DNA from: JAFLCM01 sp964510955
Lineage (GTDB): Bacteria; Planctomycetota; Phycisphaerae; Phycisphaerales; UBA1924
DNA: 64,000 bases
Assembly: GCA_964510955.1 (NCBI GenBank)
Contig: CAZEDW010000003.1
Span: forward strand, 100,817-164,816
Direction of reading: 5' to 3'
A program made the translations under genes and the position numbers. Below, piece after piece: positions 1-8,872 of the stretch; within the stretch, counting starts at the first letter, position 1, and every line of letters starts with the position of its first letter. The notes beneath the pieces are model-generated. The model worked only from the letters and a program-made list of their open reading frames with translations, was not told where the DNA came from and made no database searches.

Positions 1-1
1 C

Positions 2-1072
2 ACGGGGCGGAACCTTGATGCCATGACCGCGCAGGCCAGGGCGATGGGCGTGCATGAACTGGCCCTGTGCGGCGACGGCTCGACCAGCGCGGAAGCCCCC
101 GAGGGCTGCACCCTCCGCACCGGACCCGATTCGGCCCGCCAGCTGGTCGAACAGGTCGAGGCGGACGTGGTGATCGGCGCGATGGTGGGGTTCTCCGGTC
201 TCCCCGCCACGCTCGCGGCCGTCGAGCGCGGGCGCGACGTGGCGCTGGCGAACAAGGAGACGCTCGTCGCCGCGGGCGCGCTGGTCGTCGAGGCGGCGAG
301 GAAGACCGGCGCCCGCTTGTTGCCGGTGGACTCGGAGCATTCCGGCGTCTGGCAGGCGCTGGCGTCGGGCGAGCGGCACGCCGCGCCGCCGTGCTCGCTC
401 GGCAAAGACGTCCGGCGTGTCATCCTGACCGCCTCCGGCGGTGCCCTGCGCACTCGGACAGTCAAGGAGATGTACACCGCCAGCGTCGAGGACGCCCTGG
501 CCCACCCCAACTGGTCCATGGGCGCCAAGGTCACCATCGACTCCGCCTCGCTCACAAACAAGGCGCTCGAAGTGATCGAGGCGCACTGGCTCTTCGACCT
601 TCCACCGGAACAAATCGGCGTGCTGATCCATCCGCAATCGGTGGTGCACGCGCTGGTGGAGTATGCTGACGGGAGCGTGATTGCACAGCTCGGCGCGCCC
701 GACATGAAGACGCCGATCCAGTACGCCCTGACCTTCCCCGGGCGTCCCCCGGGCTGCTCGAAGCTGGTGGATTTCCTCACCATGTCGCGTCTGGACTTCG
801 ATCCACCGGACCCGGATCGCTTCCCGGCCCTGTGGCTGGGCTACCGCGTGATCGCCGAGGGCGGCACCAGCGGGGCGGTCTTCAACGGCGCCAACGAGCG
901 GGCCGTCGAGGCGTTTCTGAAGCGCAAAATCGCCTTCGGGCGGATCGCCGAGCTGAGCCGTGCGGCCATGGACGCCTTGGGATTCAGCCCGCTGCGGAAT
1001 CTCGGGGACGCCGTGGCGGCGGACGCAGAAGCCCGCAAGTTCGTCGCTTCGGCGCTCGGGGAGCGGAGTTGA
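2..1072 (+). CDS. dxr: 1-deoxy-D-xylulose 5-phosphate reductoisomerase (5' end outside window)
   Basis: Dxr is the NADPH-dependent enzyme that makes 2-C-methyl-D-erythritol 4-phosphate, the second step of the MEP isoprenoid pathway, in the cytoplasm. The frame is open from the window edge, and its first residues (TGRNLDAMTAQAR) match the end of the family's N-terminal nucleotide-binding region, so the true start lies upstream and the Met at 23 is internal. Visible family motifs are NKET, LPVDSEHSGVWQ, ILTASGGALR, HPNWSMGAKVTIDSASLTNK and HPQSVVHALVEYADGS, covering the NADPH-binding, metal-binding and substrate-loop regions. The C-terminal helical domain is complete. ispH and ispF lie elsewhere in this window, so MEP genes are scattered here. 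Identification is secure. Confidence 0.97.
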   Translation, partial: TGRNLDAMTAQARAMGVHELALCGDGSTSAEAPEGCTLRTGPDSARQLVEQVEADVVIGAMVGFSGLPATLAAVERGRDVALANKETLVAAGALVVEAARKTGARLLPVDSEHSGVWQALASGERHAAPPCSLGKDVRRVILTASGGALRTRTVKEMYTASVEDALAHPNWSMGAKVTIDSASLTNKALEVIEAHWLFDLPPEQIGVLIHPQSVVHALVEYADGSVIAQLGAPDMKTPIQYALTFPGRPPGCSKLVDFLTMSRLDFDPPDPDRFPALWLGYRVIAEGGTSGAVFNGANERAVEAFLKRKIAFGRIAELSRAAMDALGFSPLRNLGDAVAADAEARKFVASALGERS

Positions 1073-1120
1073 ACGCGGCGGTCGCGGAGATTGACGCAGC
1101 GGGATACGCTGCGGATCGGC

Positions 1121-1162
1121 TCCTGCCTTGATGCCTTGATGCCTCCTGCCTCGATGCCTTCC
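1121..1162 (+). repeat. GCATCAAGGC-family repeat, half element before rnr
   Basis: Reiterated words TGCCTTGA and TGATGCCT run to six bases before the rnr start codon. The same words occur at the rlmN start and before the FAH-family gene at 54338, where they form a full inverted repeat. It is not coding in any recognised frame. It may be part of the rnr leader. Confidence 0.8.
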
Positions 1163-1168
1163 TAACCC

Positions 1169-3655
1169 ATGTCCATCAAATACAAATCCCGCCTGCTCGC
1201 GCACCTGGGGCACGACACCTACTCGCCCGCGCCGCCGGAGCAGATCGCCCGCGACCTGCGGATCCCGGTCAATGATTTTCCCGAGTTTCTTCAGGCGGTC
1301 CGCTCGCTCGCCGACGCCGGCGACATCAACTACGACAAGGAGCACTGCGTCTCGCTGCCCAGGATGGGCGACGAGATCGTGGGCGTCCTCCGCAAGAACG
1401 TCAAAGGTTTCGGCTTCATCGAGCCCCTCAAGGCTACGTCGCACGGCGACCTGTTTGTTCCCCCCGACGCCATGCTCGACGCGCTCTCGGGCGACACGGT
1501 CAAGGCCAAGGTCGTCCGCACCCGCCGCGGCGACGACGGGCGATCGCCATTCACCGGCGTCATCATCGAGGTGATCGAGCGCCGGCGCACCACGTTCACC
1601 GGCGAGCTCCGCAAGCAGGGCGGCCTGTGGCTGGCACACCCCGACGGCAAGGTGCTCACCCAGCCGGTCGTCATCCGCGACGCCACCAGCAAGAACGCCC
1701 GCGAGGGCGACAAGGTCGCCTTCGAGCTCACCAGCCACCCCGAAGGGAGCCAACTCGCCGAGGGCGTCATCACCAAGGTGCTCGGCGAAGCGGGCCTGCC
1801 CAGCGTCGAGACCGCCGGCGTCATCGAGGCGTACAACCTCCCCGGCGATTTCCCCGAGGCGTGCGTCGAGCAGGCCCGCGTGGCCTCCGAACGCTTCGAC
1901 AGCGAGATCAGGGCCGCCGACAAGACCGGCTTCGACCCCGAGCACCGTCTCGACCTTCGCGAACGCTACATCATCACCATCGACCCGCCCGACGCCAAGG
2001 ACTACGACGACGCCATCAGCATCGAGAAGCTCGAGGCCGACCACCCGGAGAACCGCACGGGGCGTCTCTTGTGGCGTCTGGGCGTCCACATCGCCGACGT
2101 CGCCCACTTCATCCCCCCCGGCTCGCCACTCGACGAGGAAGCCAAGGACCGCGCCAACAGCGTCTACCTCCCGCGTCTGGTCATCCCGATGCTCCCGGAG
2201 AACCTCTCCAACGGCATCTGCTCGCTGCAGGAGGGCGTCCCCCGATACTGCAAGACCGCGTGGATGGATTACGACGAGAACGGCTCGGTCCGCGCCGAGG
2301 GCTTCAGCCAGACGATCATCAAGTCCGCCAAGCGCCTCACCTACATCGAGGCCCAGGCCCTGATCGACGGCAACGAGGAGCTCGCCAGGCAGCACGCCAA
2401 GACCGAGCCGCGCTACACCACCCAACTCCGCGACACGCTGCTGATGATGGACCGCCTCAGCAAGCGCATCCGCGAGCGCCGCCGGCGCGCCGGCATGATC
2501 CACCTCGAACTCCCCGAGGTCGAGCTGGTCTACGACGAGCAGACCGGCAAGGTCGTCGACGCCCAACCCGAGGACCAGTCGTACACCCACACGCTGATCG
2601 AGATGTTCATGGTGGAGGCCAACGAAGCCGTGGCCCGCCTGTTCGAGAAGCTCGGCGTCCCCATCCTCCGCCGCATCCACCCTGAACCAATCCCCGGCGC
2701 CTTCGAGGGGCTGGAGGAAGTCGTGAAGGTCGCCGGCTACCGCATCCCCAAGAACCCCACGCGCGAGCAGCTCCAGGCGATGCTCGACGCCACCGCCGGC
2801 ACCGCCGCCGCGCCCGCTGTCCACATGGCCGTCCTGCGCACGCTTACCCGCGCCGAATACTCCCCCGCCGATGTCGGCCACTTCGCCCTCGCCAGCGAGG
2901 CCTACTCCCACTTCACCAGCCCCATCCGCCGCTACCCGGACCTGACGGCCCACCGAGCGCTCGCTGAATACCTCGCTCACACCAAGAACGGCACCCTCCG
3001 CCCCAAGTGGGACGACGACAAGGCCTGGACGCGCCTGGGCAAGGACCTGTCCGAGAGCCCCATGTGCCCGCCGCAGCACGACCTCATGCTGATCGGCCAG
3101 AACTGCAACTACCGCGAGGAGAACGCGCAGGAAGCCGAGCGCGAGCTGCGCCAGTACCTGGTCCTTCAACTCATGGAAGAGAAGATCGGCGAGAGTTTCC
3201 CGGCGCTCGTCACCGGCGTCACCGGCGCCGGCGTCTTCGTGCGTCTGGACAAGTTCCTCGCCGAGGGGCTGATCAAGACCGAAGACCTCCCGGCGCCCGG
3301 CGGTTCCGGCGGCGGCCCCGGCGGGAAGCGAGCCGTCTGGCAGCACGACCGTCGCTCCGGCGCCATGGTCGAGCGCAACAGCGGGCGCTCGTTCTCGATG
3401 GGCGACCGCGTCGATGTGACCATCATCAACGTTGACCTCGCCCGCCGCCGCATGGAGTTGATGGTCACTGACCCGGAGCGCCGCATGGCCGGCAAGAGCA
3501 AGCAGCTCGCCAGCGCCCTGCGCATCGGTGAGTTCGAAGACGAGCCGCAGCTCGGCGGCCTGACCGGCGCCGACAAGCGGGCCGCCCGCAGCAAGAGCCG
3601 CGAGCGCAACAAGCAGGATTTCAGGCAGGACCGCAAGAAGAAGGGCAAGTGGTAA
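1169..3655 (+). CDS. rnr: Ribonuclease R (RNase II/RNB family 3'-5' exoribonuclease)
   Basis: RNase R degrades structured RNA processively from the 3' end and takes part in mRNA decay and rRNA/tmRNA quality control. The 828-residue protein has the expected order: an N-terminal winged-helix-like part, cold-shock/OB domains (about 70-230), the RNB catalytic domain with the metal-binding block DPPDAKDYDD near residue 272, an S1 domain (about 675-780), and a very basic Arg/Lys tail in the last 25 residues. Length matches the family. The ATG at 1169 is the first plausible start. It lies directly after a short repeat, and no strong Shine-Dalgarno is visible. It follows dxr on the same strand after about 100 bases. 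Confidence 0.96.
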   Translation: MSIKYKSRLLAHLGHDTYSPAPPEQIARDLRIPVNDFPEFLQAVRSLADAGDINYDKEHCVSLPRMGDEIVGVLRKNVKGFGFIEPLKATSHGDLFVPPDAMLDALSGDTVKAKVVRTRRGDDGRSPFTGVIIEVIERRRTTFTGELRKQGGLWLAHPDGKVLTQPVVIRDATSKNAREGDKVAFELTSHPEGSQLAEGVITKVLGEAGLPSVETAGVIEAYNLPGDFPEACVEQARVASERFDSEIRAADKTGFDPEHRLDLRERYIITIDPPDAKDYDDAISIEKLEADHPENRTGRLLWRLGVHIADVAHFIPPGSPLDEEAKDRANSVYLPRLVIPMLPENLSNGICSLQEGVPRYCKTAWMDYDENGSVRAEGFSQTIIKSAKRLTYIEAQALIDGNEELARQHAKTEPRYTTQLRDTLLMMDRLSKRIRERRRRAGMIHLELPEVELVYDEQTGKVVDAQPEDQSYTHTLIEMFMVEANEAVARLFEKLGVPILRRIHPEPIPGAFEGLEEVVKVAGYRIPKNPTREQLQAMLDATAGTAAAPAVHMAVLRTLTRAEYSPADVGHFALASEAYSHFTSPIRRYPDLTAHRALAEYLAHTKNGTLRPKWDDDKAWTRLGKDLSESPMCPPQHDLMLIGQNCNYREENAQEAERELRQYLVLQLMEEKIGESFPALVTGVTGAGVFVRLDKFLAEGLIKTEDLPAPGGSGGGPGGKRAVWQHDRRSGAMVERNSGRSFSMGDRVDVTIINVDLARRRMELMVTDPERRMAGKSKQLASALRIGEFEDEPQLGGLTGADKRAARSKSRERNKQDFRQDRKKKGKW

Positions 3656-3701
3656 GCGGTCAACTCCGTTCAACGGCTCGCCCGCCGACGAGCAACCGCC
3701 G

Positions 3702-4622
3702 CTACTTCGGCGCCGACTCCGGCGCCCCAAGACTCACTTTCACCTGCCGCCCAGTCGGCAACCCATCAGGATTCGGCACGCGCACCCGGACCAGGCGGGT
3801 GTCGCTCCGGGGATCGCCGACCGCCGCCACGTGCGCGATCACGCCCTGAACCGGGGGTGAGGCGGTCAGCGGCCCGAGGCGCACCCACGCGGGCTGACCC
3901 GCTTTCAGCGTCAGCGTCTCACCGGTCGGCGGGTTGATATCCACGTGAACCTCCCCGGCCCACACCACCCGCACCACGGGCTTGCCTTGTTCGACCGTTT
4001 CGCCCGGCTGCGCCGCCACGTCGTCCACGGTCCCGTCGATCGGCGAGACCAGCCGGTACCGCGCGTGGGTCGCCTCGGCCTGCTTCAGCAGCAGCGCCGA
4101 CTCCTGCTGATCGTGCTTGGCTTTCTCAAATCCCAGGCGTGCGAGCTCGGCCTTCAATGCCGCGCGGTCCGCCTCGAACTGGCCCGCCGAGCCTTTGGAG
4201 AGCGCCTCCTTCACAAGCCCCTCCTCCACCTGGGCCAGCCTCCACTGCTTCTCGGCGGCCTCGGCATCAATCGCCGACTCCGCCCTCGCCCGGTAGACCT
4301 CCACCTGCGCCGCCCCCGCGTCGTCCTCAAGCTCCACCAGCGTGGCCCCGGCCTTCACCGTGTCGCCCGCCTTCACCATCACGCCCCGCACCGGCGCGCT
4401 GACCGCGAACGCCAGGCGCACGTCCTTGTCCGCGAACACCACCCCGTCGTACTCGCCCCCGGCGGCCTGCGACGCGAGCACAAGCAGCAGCAGCACGCCC
4501 GCACCGGCCCAACGACGGCGGACTGTCCCTCTCTGCACATGGTGATCCGGCAGCCGACCCTCAGGGGCGCACTCAAAGTCACGGTTTGGCAATGTTGTTC
4601 GGGGGGTTTCGGTTAATCGCAT
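3702..4622 (-). CDS. Periplasmic adaptor / membrane fusion protein (HlyD-like)
   Basis: This is a HlyD/RND-type adaptor that would bridge an inner-membrane transporter and an outer-membrane channel. A hydrophobic segment (about residues 36-55) looks like a signal peptide or anchor. It is followed by the first half of a lipoyl-like barrel (APVRGVMVKAGDTVKAGATLVELED), an alpha-helical hairpin, and the second barrel half (YRLVSPIDGTVDDVAAQPGETV), then a beta-barrel region. The ATG at 4622 gives an unusually long N-terminus; a GTG at 4538 would give a more ordinary signal peptide. It is transcribed divergently from another HlyD-type gene and a PqqD-M50-HlyD gene, suggesting a shared function. No ABC or RND pump gene is adjacent. 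Confidence 0.8.
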   Translation of the reverse strand: MRLTETPRTTLPNRDFECAPEGRLPDHHVQRGTVRRRWAGAGVLLLLVLASQAAGGEYDGVVFADKDVRLAFAVSAPVRGVMVKAGDTVKAGATLVELEDDAGAAQVEVYRARAESAIDAEAAEKQWRLAQVEEGLVKEALSKGSAGQFEADRAALKAELARLGFEKAKHDQQESALLLKQAEATHARYRLVSPIDGTVDDVAAQPGETVEQGKPVVRVVWAGEVHVDINPPTGETLTLKAGQPAWVRLGPLTASPPVQGVIAHVAAVGDPRSDTRLVRVRVPNPDGLPTGRQVKVSLGAPESAPK

Positions 4623-4695
4623 GGTGAGACGCCTCTGCTACCAACCATGATCCTACAGGTGATACCCTTCGCGGGCCTGACCGGCCCGCGGCCCG

Positions 4696-6600
4696 ATGAA
4701 CCCCTCCGCTCCAACCCGCCACGCCCACGCGCACGCCGCGGGCGGTCCCACCCTGGCCCGCTTCGAGGGCGCGGGCGACGCCTACGCGCGAGAAATCCTG
4801 GCGGGGATCCTGCGCGTGTCCGGCGCGTCGGCGGGTTTCCTGATCGCCGTTACCGGCGAATCGTCGCTGGAGATCATCGCGGCCTCGCCGAGGGAAGCCG
4901 AGGCCGGCGCCCCCGCGTGGCTCTCGGCGACGGCCCCGGCCATCAAGGCCGCCGCCGGCGCCGGCAACGCCGCCGCCGGCGCGATCGATGACTCCCGTGC
5001 CATCATCGTCATCCCCAGCCCCTCGCTCGGCGCGCTGGGCGTGCGTTCCGCCGCGGCGGTCTTCGTGATCGACTCGGTAGACCCCGTCGAGGTCGACGCC
5101 GCCCGCGACCGCCTCGAGGTCGCCTCGGCCCTCATCGCACTCCTGGGGCTCCGGGTCGAGCTTCAGCAGCAGCAGGCGCGGGCCGACGCGCTGCGCGACG
5201 CCGCGGAGGTGGTCGGGGTCATGAACACCCACCGGCACTTCCGCGGAGCGGCGATGGCGCTGGTCAATGAGATCGCCGCCCGCCTCGGCGCCGAGCGTGT
5301 TTCGCTTGGCCTGGTGCGCGGCGCCTACACCCGGCTCGAAGCCGTGAGCCACAGCGAGCGTTTTGTCCGCGCCGGCGCCCTGGTGCTTGACATCGAGTCG
5401 GCGATGGAGGAGTGTGTGGACCAGGACTCGGAAATCGCTTTCCCTCAAGGCGACTCCGAATCCGTCATCGCTCGTCAGACCGGCGAACTGGCCCGCAAGC
5501 ACGGCGCGGCGGGCGTCCTGGTCCTCCCTCTTCGCCTCGCCCAGCCCATCGACCCGGACTCACCCGGTGCAGGCGACCCGGTCGGGGCGATGGTCATTGA
5601 ACTCCCCGCTGGTCGGGCCGCGGACGACACTGCCCGGGGCTGGCTGCGGCTGGCGCTCGACCTGGCAGCCCCGCGACTGGCCGAGTTGAACGAGCGCGAC
5701 GCCTGGCTGGGACGCCGGATAGCCTTGCGGACAGCCCGCTGGGCACGCTCGGGGCTTTCGCCCCGACACGCCGGGCTCAAGCTCGTGGCGGCGCTCGCCG
5801 GACTATTCCTGGTTGCCTCGCTCGTGCTGCGAACCGACCGGACCTCTGCGGGCTCTTTCATGATTGAGGCGTCCCAGCGCCGCGTGGTGCCCGCACCCTT
5901 CGATGGCTATCTCAAGACCGTCAGCGTCAAGGCGGGCGATCGGGCCGAGGCGGGCCGAACGGTGCTGGGCGAGCTCGACGTCTCCGAGCTGAAGCTGAGG
6001 CTGGCCGAGGCGCGGGCCCAGGAGCGGTCGTCGCGCAAGCAGGCCGAGGCCGCCCGCGGCTCGGGCACCGGGGCGCCCGGTTCCGGCGCGGGGGCGATGG
6101 CCGACGCCCAGGTCGCGCTGGCGGCGGCGGACGAGGCCGCGGCCCGCGCCGAACTGCTCGAGTCTCAGATCGCCCGCGCCGTGCTGCTGGCGCCCATCGA
6201 CGGCGTGGTGGTCGGGGCGCCAGCCGAAAAGCTCGCCGGCGCACCGGCGCGCCTGGGCGAGGCGCTCTTCGAGGTCGCCGATCCGGCGAGTTGCCGGGTG
6301 GAGATCGCCGTCCCCGATTCCCAGATCGCCGGCGTCGGCCCCGGGCAGACGGGCGAGCTGGCCGCGGCGGGCTTCCCCGAGCAGCGACTGGGGTTTACCG
6401 TGGAATCCGTGGCCCCCGCCTCGGAGGTCGTCGCCGGCCACAACGTCTTCAAGGTCCGAGCCAGTCTGAAAGACTCACCCCCGGCGTGGCTGCGCCCCGG
6501 AATGGAAGGCGCGGCCCGAGTCACCACCGGACGCGCCTCGTACCTCAGCGTCTGGACCCGCGACGCCGTCAACTGGCTGAGGATGCGCCTGTGGCTGTAA
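4696..6600 (+). CDS. GAF-domain HlyD-like membrane protein
   Basis: This 634-residue protein combines a cytoplasmic sensor-like half with a periplasmic adaptor half. Residues about 30-340 resemble one or two GAF-type domains, including a coiled QQQQARADA linker near 155. A membrane segment (LVAALAGLFLVASLVL) sits at about 362-378. The rest is HlyD-like: a barrel-sandwich half (VVPAPFDGYLKTVSVKAGD), an Ala/Arg-rich helical hairpin with a Gly-rich low-complexity insertion, and the second half (RAVLLAPIDGVVVG). Its stop overlaps the next gene by ten bases, so translation is probably coupled. Domain calls are by eye; the GAF assignment is less certain than the HlyD part. Confidence 0.75.
   Translation: MNPSAPTRHAHAHAAGGPTLARFEGAGDAYAREILAGILRVSGASAGFLIAVTGESSLEIIAASPREAEAGAPAWLSATAPAIKAAAGAGNAAAGAIDDSRAIIVIPSPSLGALGVRSAAAVFVIDSVDPVEVDAARDRLEVASALIALLGLRVELQQQQARADALRDAAEVVGVMNTHRHFRGAAMALVNEIAARLGAERVSLGLVRGAYTRLEAVSHSERFVRAGALVLDIESAMEECVDQDSEIAFPQGDSESVIARQTGELARKHGAAGVLVLPLRLAQPIDPDSPGAGDPVGAMVIELPAGRAADDTARGWLRLALDLAAPRLAELNERDAWLGRRIALRTARWARSGLSPRHAGLKLVAALAGLFLVASLVLRTDRTSAGSFMIEASQRRVVPAPFDGYLKTVSVKAGDRAEAGRTVLGELDVSELKLRLAEARAQERSSRKQAEAARGSGTGAPGSGAGAMADAQVALAAADEAAARAELLESQIARAVLLAPIDGVVVGAPAEKLAGAPARLGEALFEVADPASCRVEIAVPDSQIAGVGPGQTGELAAAGFPEQRLGFTVESVAPASEVVAGHNVFKVRASLKDSPPAWLRPGMEGAARVTTGRASYLSVWTRDAVNWLRMRLWL
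6579..6583 (+). promoter_or_regulatory. Ribosome binding site for the PqqD-M50-HlyD gene
   Basis: GAGGA lies seven bases before the GTG at 6591, inside the end of the upstream gene. It is why I chose that GTG rather than the open frame reaching much further upstream. Confidence 0.7.
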
Positions 6601-8861
6601 CCGGTGCTTTCACCCCGCTCGCCGGCCCGCGCCGTCCCACGTTCTCTGAGTCCTGGCACCGCGTCGGGCCCCTGCGGCCTCGACTCCGCGTGGGCATCGC
6701 CGCGTACCGCCAGCGGTTCCGCGGCCAGACATGGCACGTCCTGGAAGACCCGCTGGGGGGAGGCTCCGCGGGACGCTCCGGCGGCGCTCCCGGTGCATCG
6801 GGATTCTTCCGTCTCAACGACTCGGCCTGGCGCTTCGTCGCCCTGCTCGACGGACGGCGCACCGTGTCGGAGGCGTGGAAGATCGCCTGCGAGTCTCTCG
6901 GCGACGATGCGCCGACCCAACCCGAGGCCGTCACGCTGTTGGGACAGCTCGGCGCCTCCAACCTGCTGCAGGGCGACGTCCCCCAGGACACGCAGGCTCT
7001 GTTCCAGCGCTACCGCAAGCGCACATCGCGTGAGACTCGCGCCACGCTCTCCAGCGTGCTGTCGATCAGGCTGCCGCTGTTTGACCCTGACCGCTTCCTG
7101 ACCGCGATCACCCCGATCGCCGGACCGGCATTCACGTGGGCGGGTGCCGCGGTGTGGCTCGTGCTGCTGACTTTCGGTCTTGCCCACCTGACCGGACGCT
7201 GGGACGAGCTTCTTTCGGGCGCCGGCAGCGTACTGGGACCCGCAAACCTTCCCTGGCTCGGCGCGGTGTTTGTCGCCTGCAAGCTGGTTCACGAGCTGGG
7301 CCATGGCGTGGCCTGCAAATGGTTCGCAAAGCGGCAAGGACTGGCGGGAGAAGTGCACGCCCTCGGCGTCATGCTGTTGGTGGGAATGCCGGCGCCCTAT
7401 GTCGACGCCACCAGCGCCTGGGCCCTGCGCTCGCCGTGGCAGCGGGCGGCCGTTGGCGCCGCGGGGATGTACGCCGAGCTGGCCCTTGCCTCGCTCGCGG
7501 CGATCGTCTGGGCCCGCACCGCCGAGGGCTCGCTGACCCACGCGCTGTGCTACAACGCCGTCTTCGTGGCCGGGGTCTCGACGATCATCTTCAACGCCAA
7601 CCCGCTGCTGAAGTACGACGGGTACTACATCCTCAGCGACCTCGCCGGCGCGCCGAACCTGGCCCAGCGCGCGCGCGAACAGGCCTTTCACCTGGTGCGC
7701 TCGATCGCCTGGGGCGACCGCCAGTCGGTGTCGCCCGCCGCGTCAACGCGTGAGGGCGCGTGGCTGCTCGTGTACTTCGCCGGCTCGACGGCCTACCGCC
7801 TCATGGTGTTCGCGGGGATCGCGCTGTTCATCATGGGGCAGTGGTTCGTGCTGGGTGTCGCCATCGGTGCGGCGATGATCTTCGGGATGCTCGTCGCGCC
7901 CGCGGCGCGGCTCGTCTCCTACCTCAGCGCCAGCCCGGCGCTGAGCCGCAACCGCTCGCGGGCCGTGCTGACGACGCTCGGGACGATGACACTCGCGGTC
8001 GGCGTCGTCACCCTTGTCCCCGTGCCCGAGCGGCTGCGCCTGCCCGGCGTGGTTGAGGCGGCACGGACCGCCGACGTCTTCGCGCCCGAAGACGGCTTCC
8101 TGAGGTCGCTGCTCGCCGAGGGGAAGGCAGCGGAAGCGACCGAGCTGTTCGTCCTGGAGAACCCAGAGCTTTCATCCCAGGCGGCGCAGGCGCGGGCCCG
8201 CCTCGCCGGCGCCGCGGCCCAGCGCCGGCGCGCCGTGGCGGACGACCCGACAATGGCCCGCCTCGCCGACGAAAAGTCCGCTCTGCTCAAGGCCGCCGCC
8301 GACGAAGCCGCCCTCCGCCTGGAGCGCCTCCGCGTCCGAGCCCCGTTCGCGGGCGTGTGGGCGTGCAGATCGGCCGGTGCCGGCCCGATGGTCGGCTCTT
8401 TTTTTCGGCGCGGCGAGCGCATCGGCACGCTCGTGCAACCCCAGCCGGTCCATGTCGTCGCCGTCGCCGATCAGGCCGCGTCCACCCGCGTTACCTCTCT
8501 GGGCGCTGGCATCACCGGGGCCGGCGCGTCGGCGAGGTGCGTCGGCGAACCGGGCAGGCTCATCCCGGTGCAACTGCGGCCGCCCGCGCCGGCGGGGACG
8601 GCGGAGCTGCCGCACCCAGCGCTCGCCGACGAAGCGGGCGGGCCTATCCGCACCGCGTCAGGCTCTTCAGATGCGCCCCCGCGCCCACGCGAAGGCGTCT
8701 TCACGCTGCGGGCCGACCCGCTCGATCCATCGCTCGCCGACCACCTGCTCCCCGGTGAGCGCGTGGCGCTCCGTATCGACCTCCCGCCCTCAACCCTTGC
8801 TTCGCAGTGGACCCGATCGCTCCGCCAGACATTCCAGCAGCGGTTCGGCGTCGGGTGGTAG
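6591..8861 (+). CDS. PqqD-like / M50 metalloprotease / HlyD-like fusion membrane protein
   Basis: This is a 756-residue multi-domain membrane protein. A PqqD-like segment (about 70-125, FRLNDSAWRFVALLDGRRTVSEAW) is followed by a membrane domain with the site-2-protease zinc motif HELGH at 234-238 and the second conserved block NPLLKYDGYY near 337. After several more hydrophobic helices the C-terminal third (from about 485) is a HlyD-like barrel-sandwich with a helical hairpin. The GTG start overlaps the preceding stop. In other bacteria this combination is linked to peptide export or processing; here no precursor peptide or ABC transporter was found, so substrate and role are unknown. Both the protease motif and the adaptor part appear intact. 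Confidence 0.82.
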   Translation: MAVTGAFTPLAGPRRPTFSESWHRVGPLRPRLRVGIAAYRQRFRGQTWHVLEDPLGGGSAGRSGGAPGASGFFRLNDSAWRFVALLDGRRTVSEAWKIACESLGDDAPTQPEAVTLLGQLGASNLLQGDVPQDTQALFQRYRKRTSRETRATLSSVLSIRLPLFDPDRFLTAITPIAGPAFTWAGAAVWLVLLTFGLAHLTGRWDELLSGAGSVLGPANLPWLGAVFVACKLVHELGHGVACKWFAKRQGLAGEVHALGVMLLVGMPAPYVDATSAWALRSPWQRAAVGAAGMYAELALASLAAIVWARTAEGSLTHALCYNAVFVAGVSTIIFNANPLLKYDGYYILSDLAGAPNLAQRAREQAFHLVRSIAWGDRQSVSPAASTREGAWLLVYFAGSTAYRLMVFAGIALFIMGQWFVLGVAIGAAMIFGMLVAPAARLVSYLSASPALSRNRSRAVLTTLGTMTLAVGVVTLVPVPERLRLPGVVEAARTADVFAPEDGFLRSLLAEGKAAEATELFVLENPELSSQAAQARARLAGAAAQRRRAVADDPTMARLADEKSALLKAAADEAALRLERLRVRAPFAGVWACRSAGAGPMVGSFFRRGERIGTLVQPQPVHVVAVADQAASTRVTSLGAGITGAGASARCVGEPGRLIPVQLRPPAPAGTAELPHPALADEAGGPIRTASGSSDAPPRPREGVFTLRADPLDPSLADHLLPGERVALRIDLPPSTLASQWTRSLRQTFQQRFGVGW

Positions 8862-8872
8862 CCGGTTCTCCC

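Noticed and set aside
3702..8861. A RiPP biosynthetic cluster around the PqqD-like M50 protein
   Set aside because: No radical-SAM enzyme, precursor peptide or ABC exporter was found within several kb; PqqD-like segments alone are not enough.
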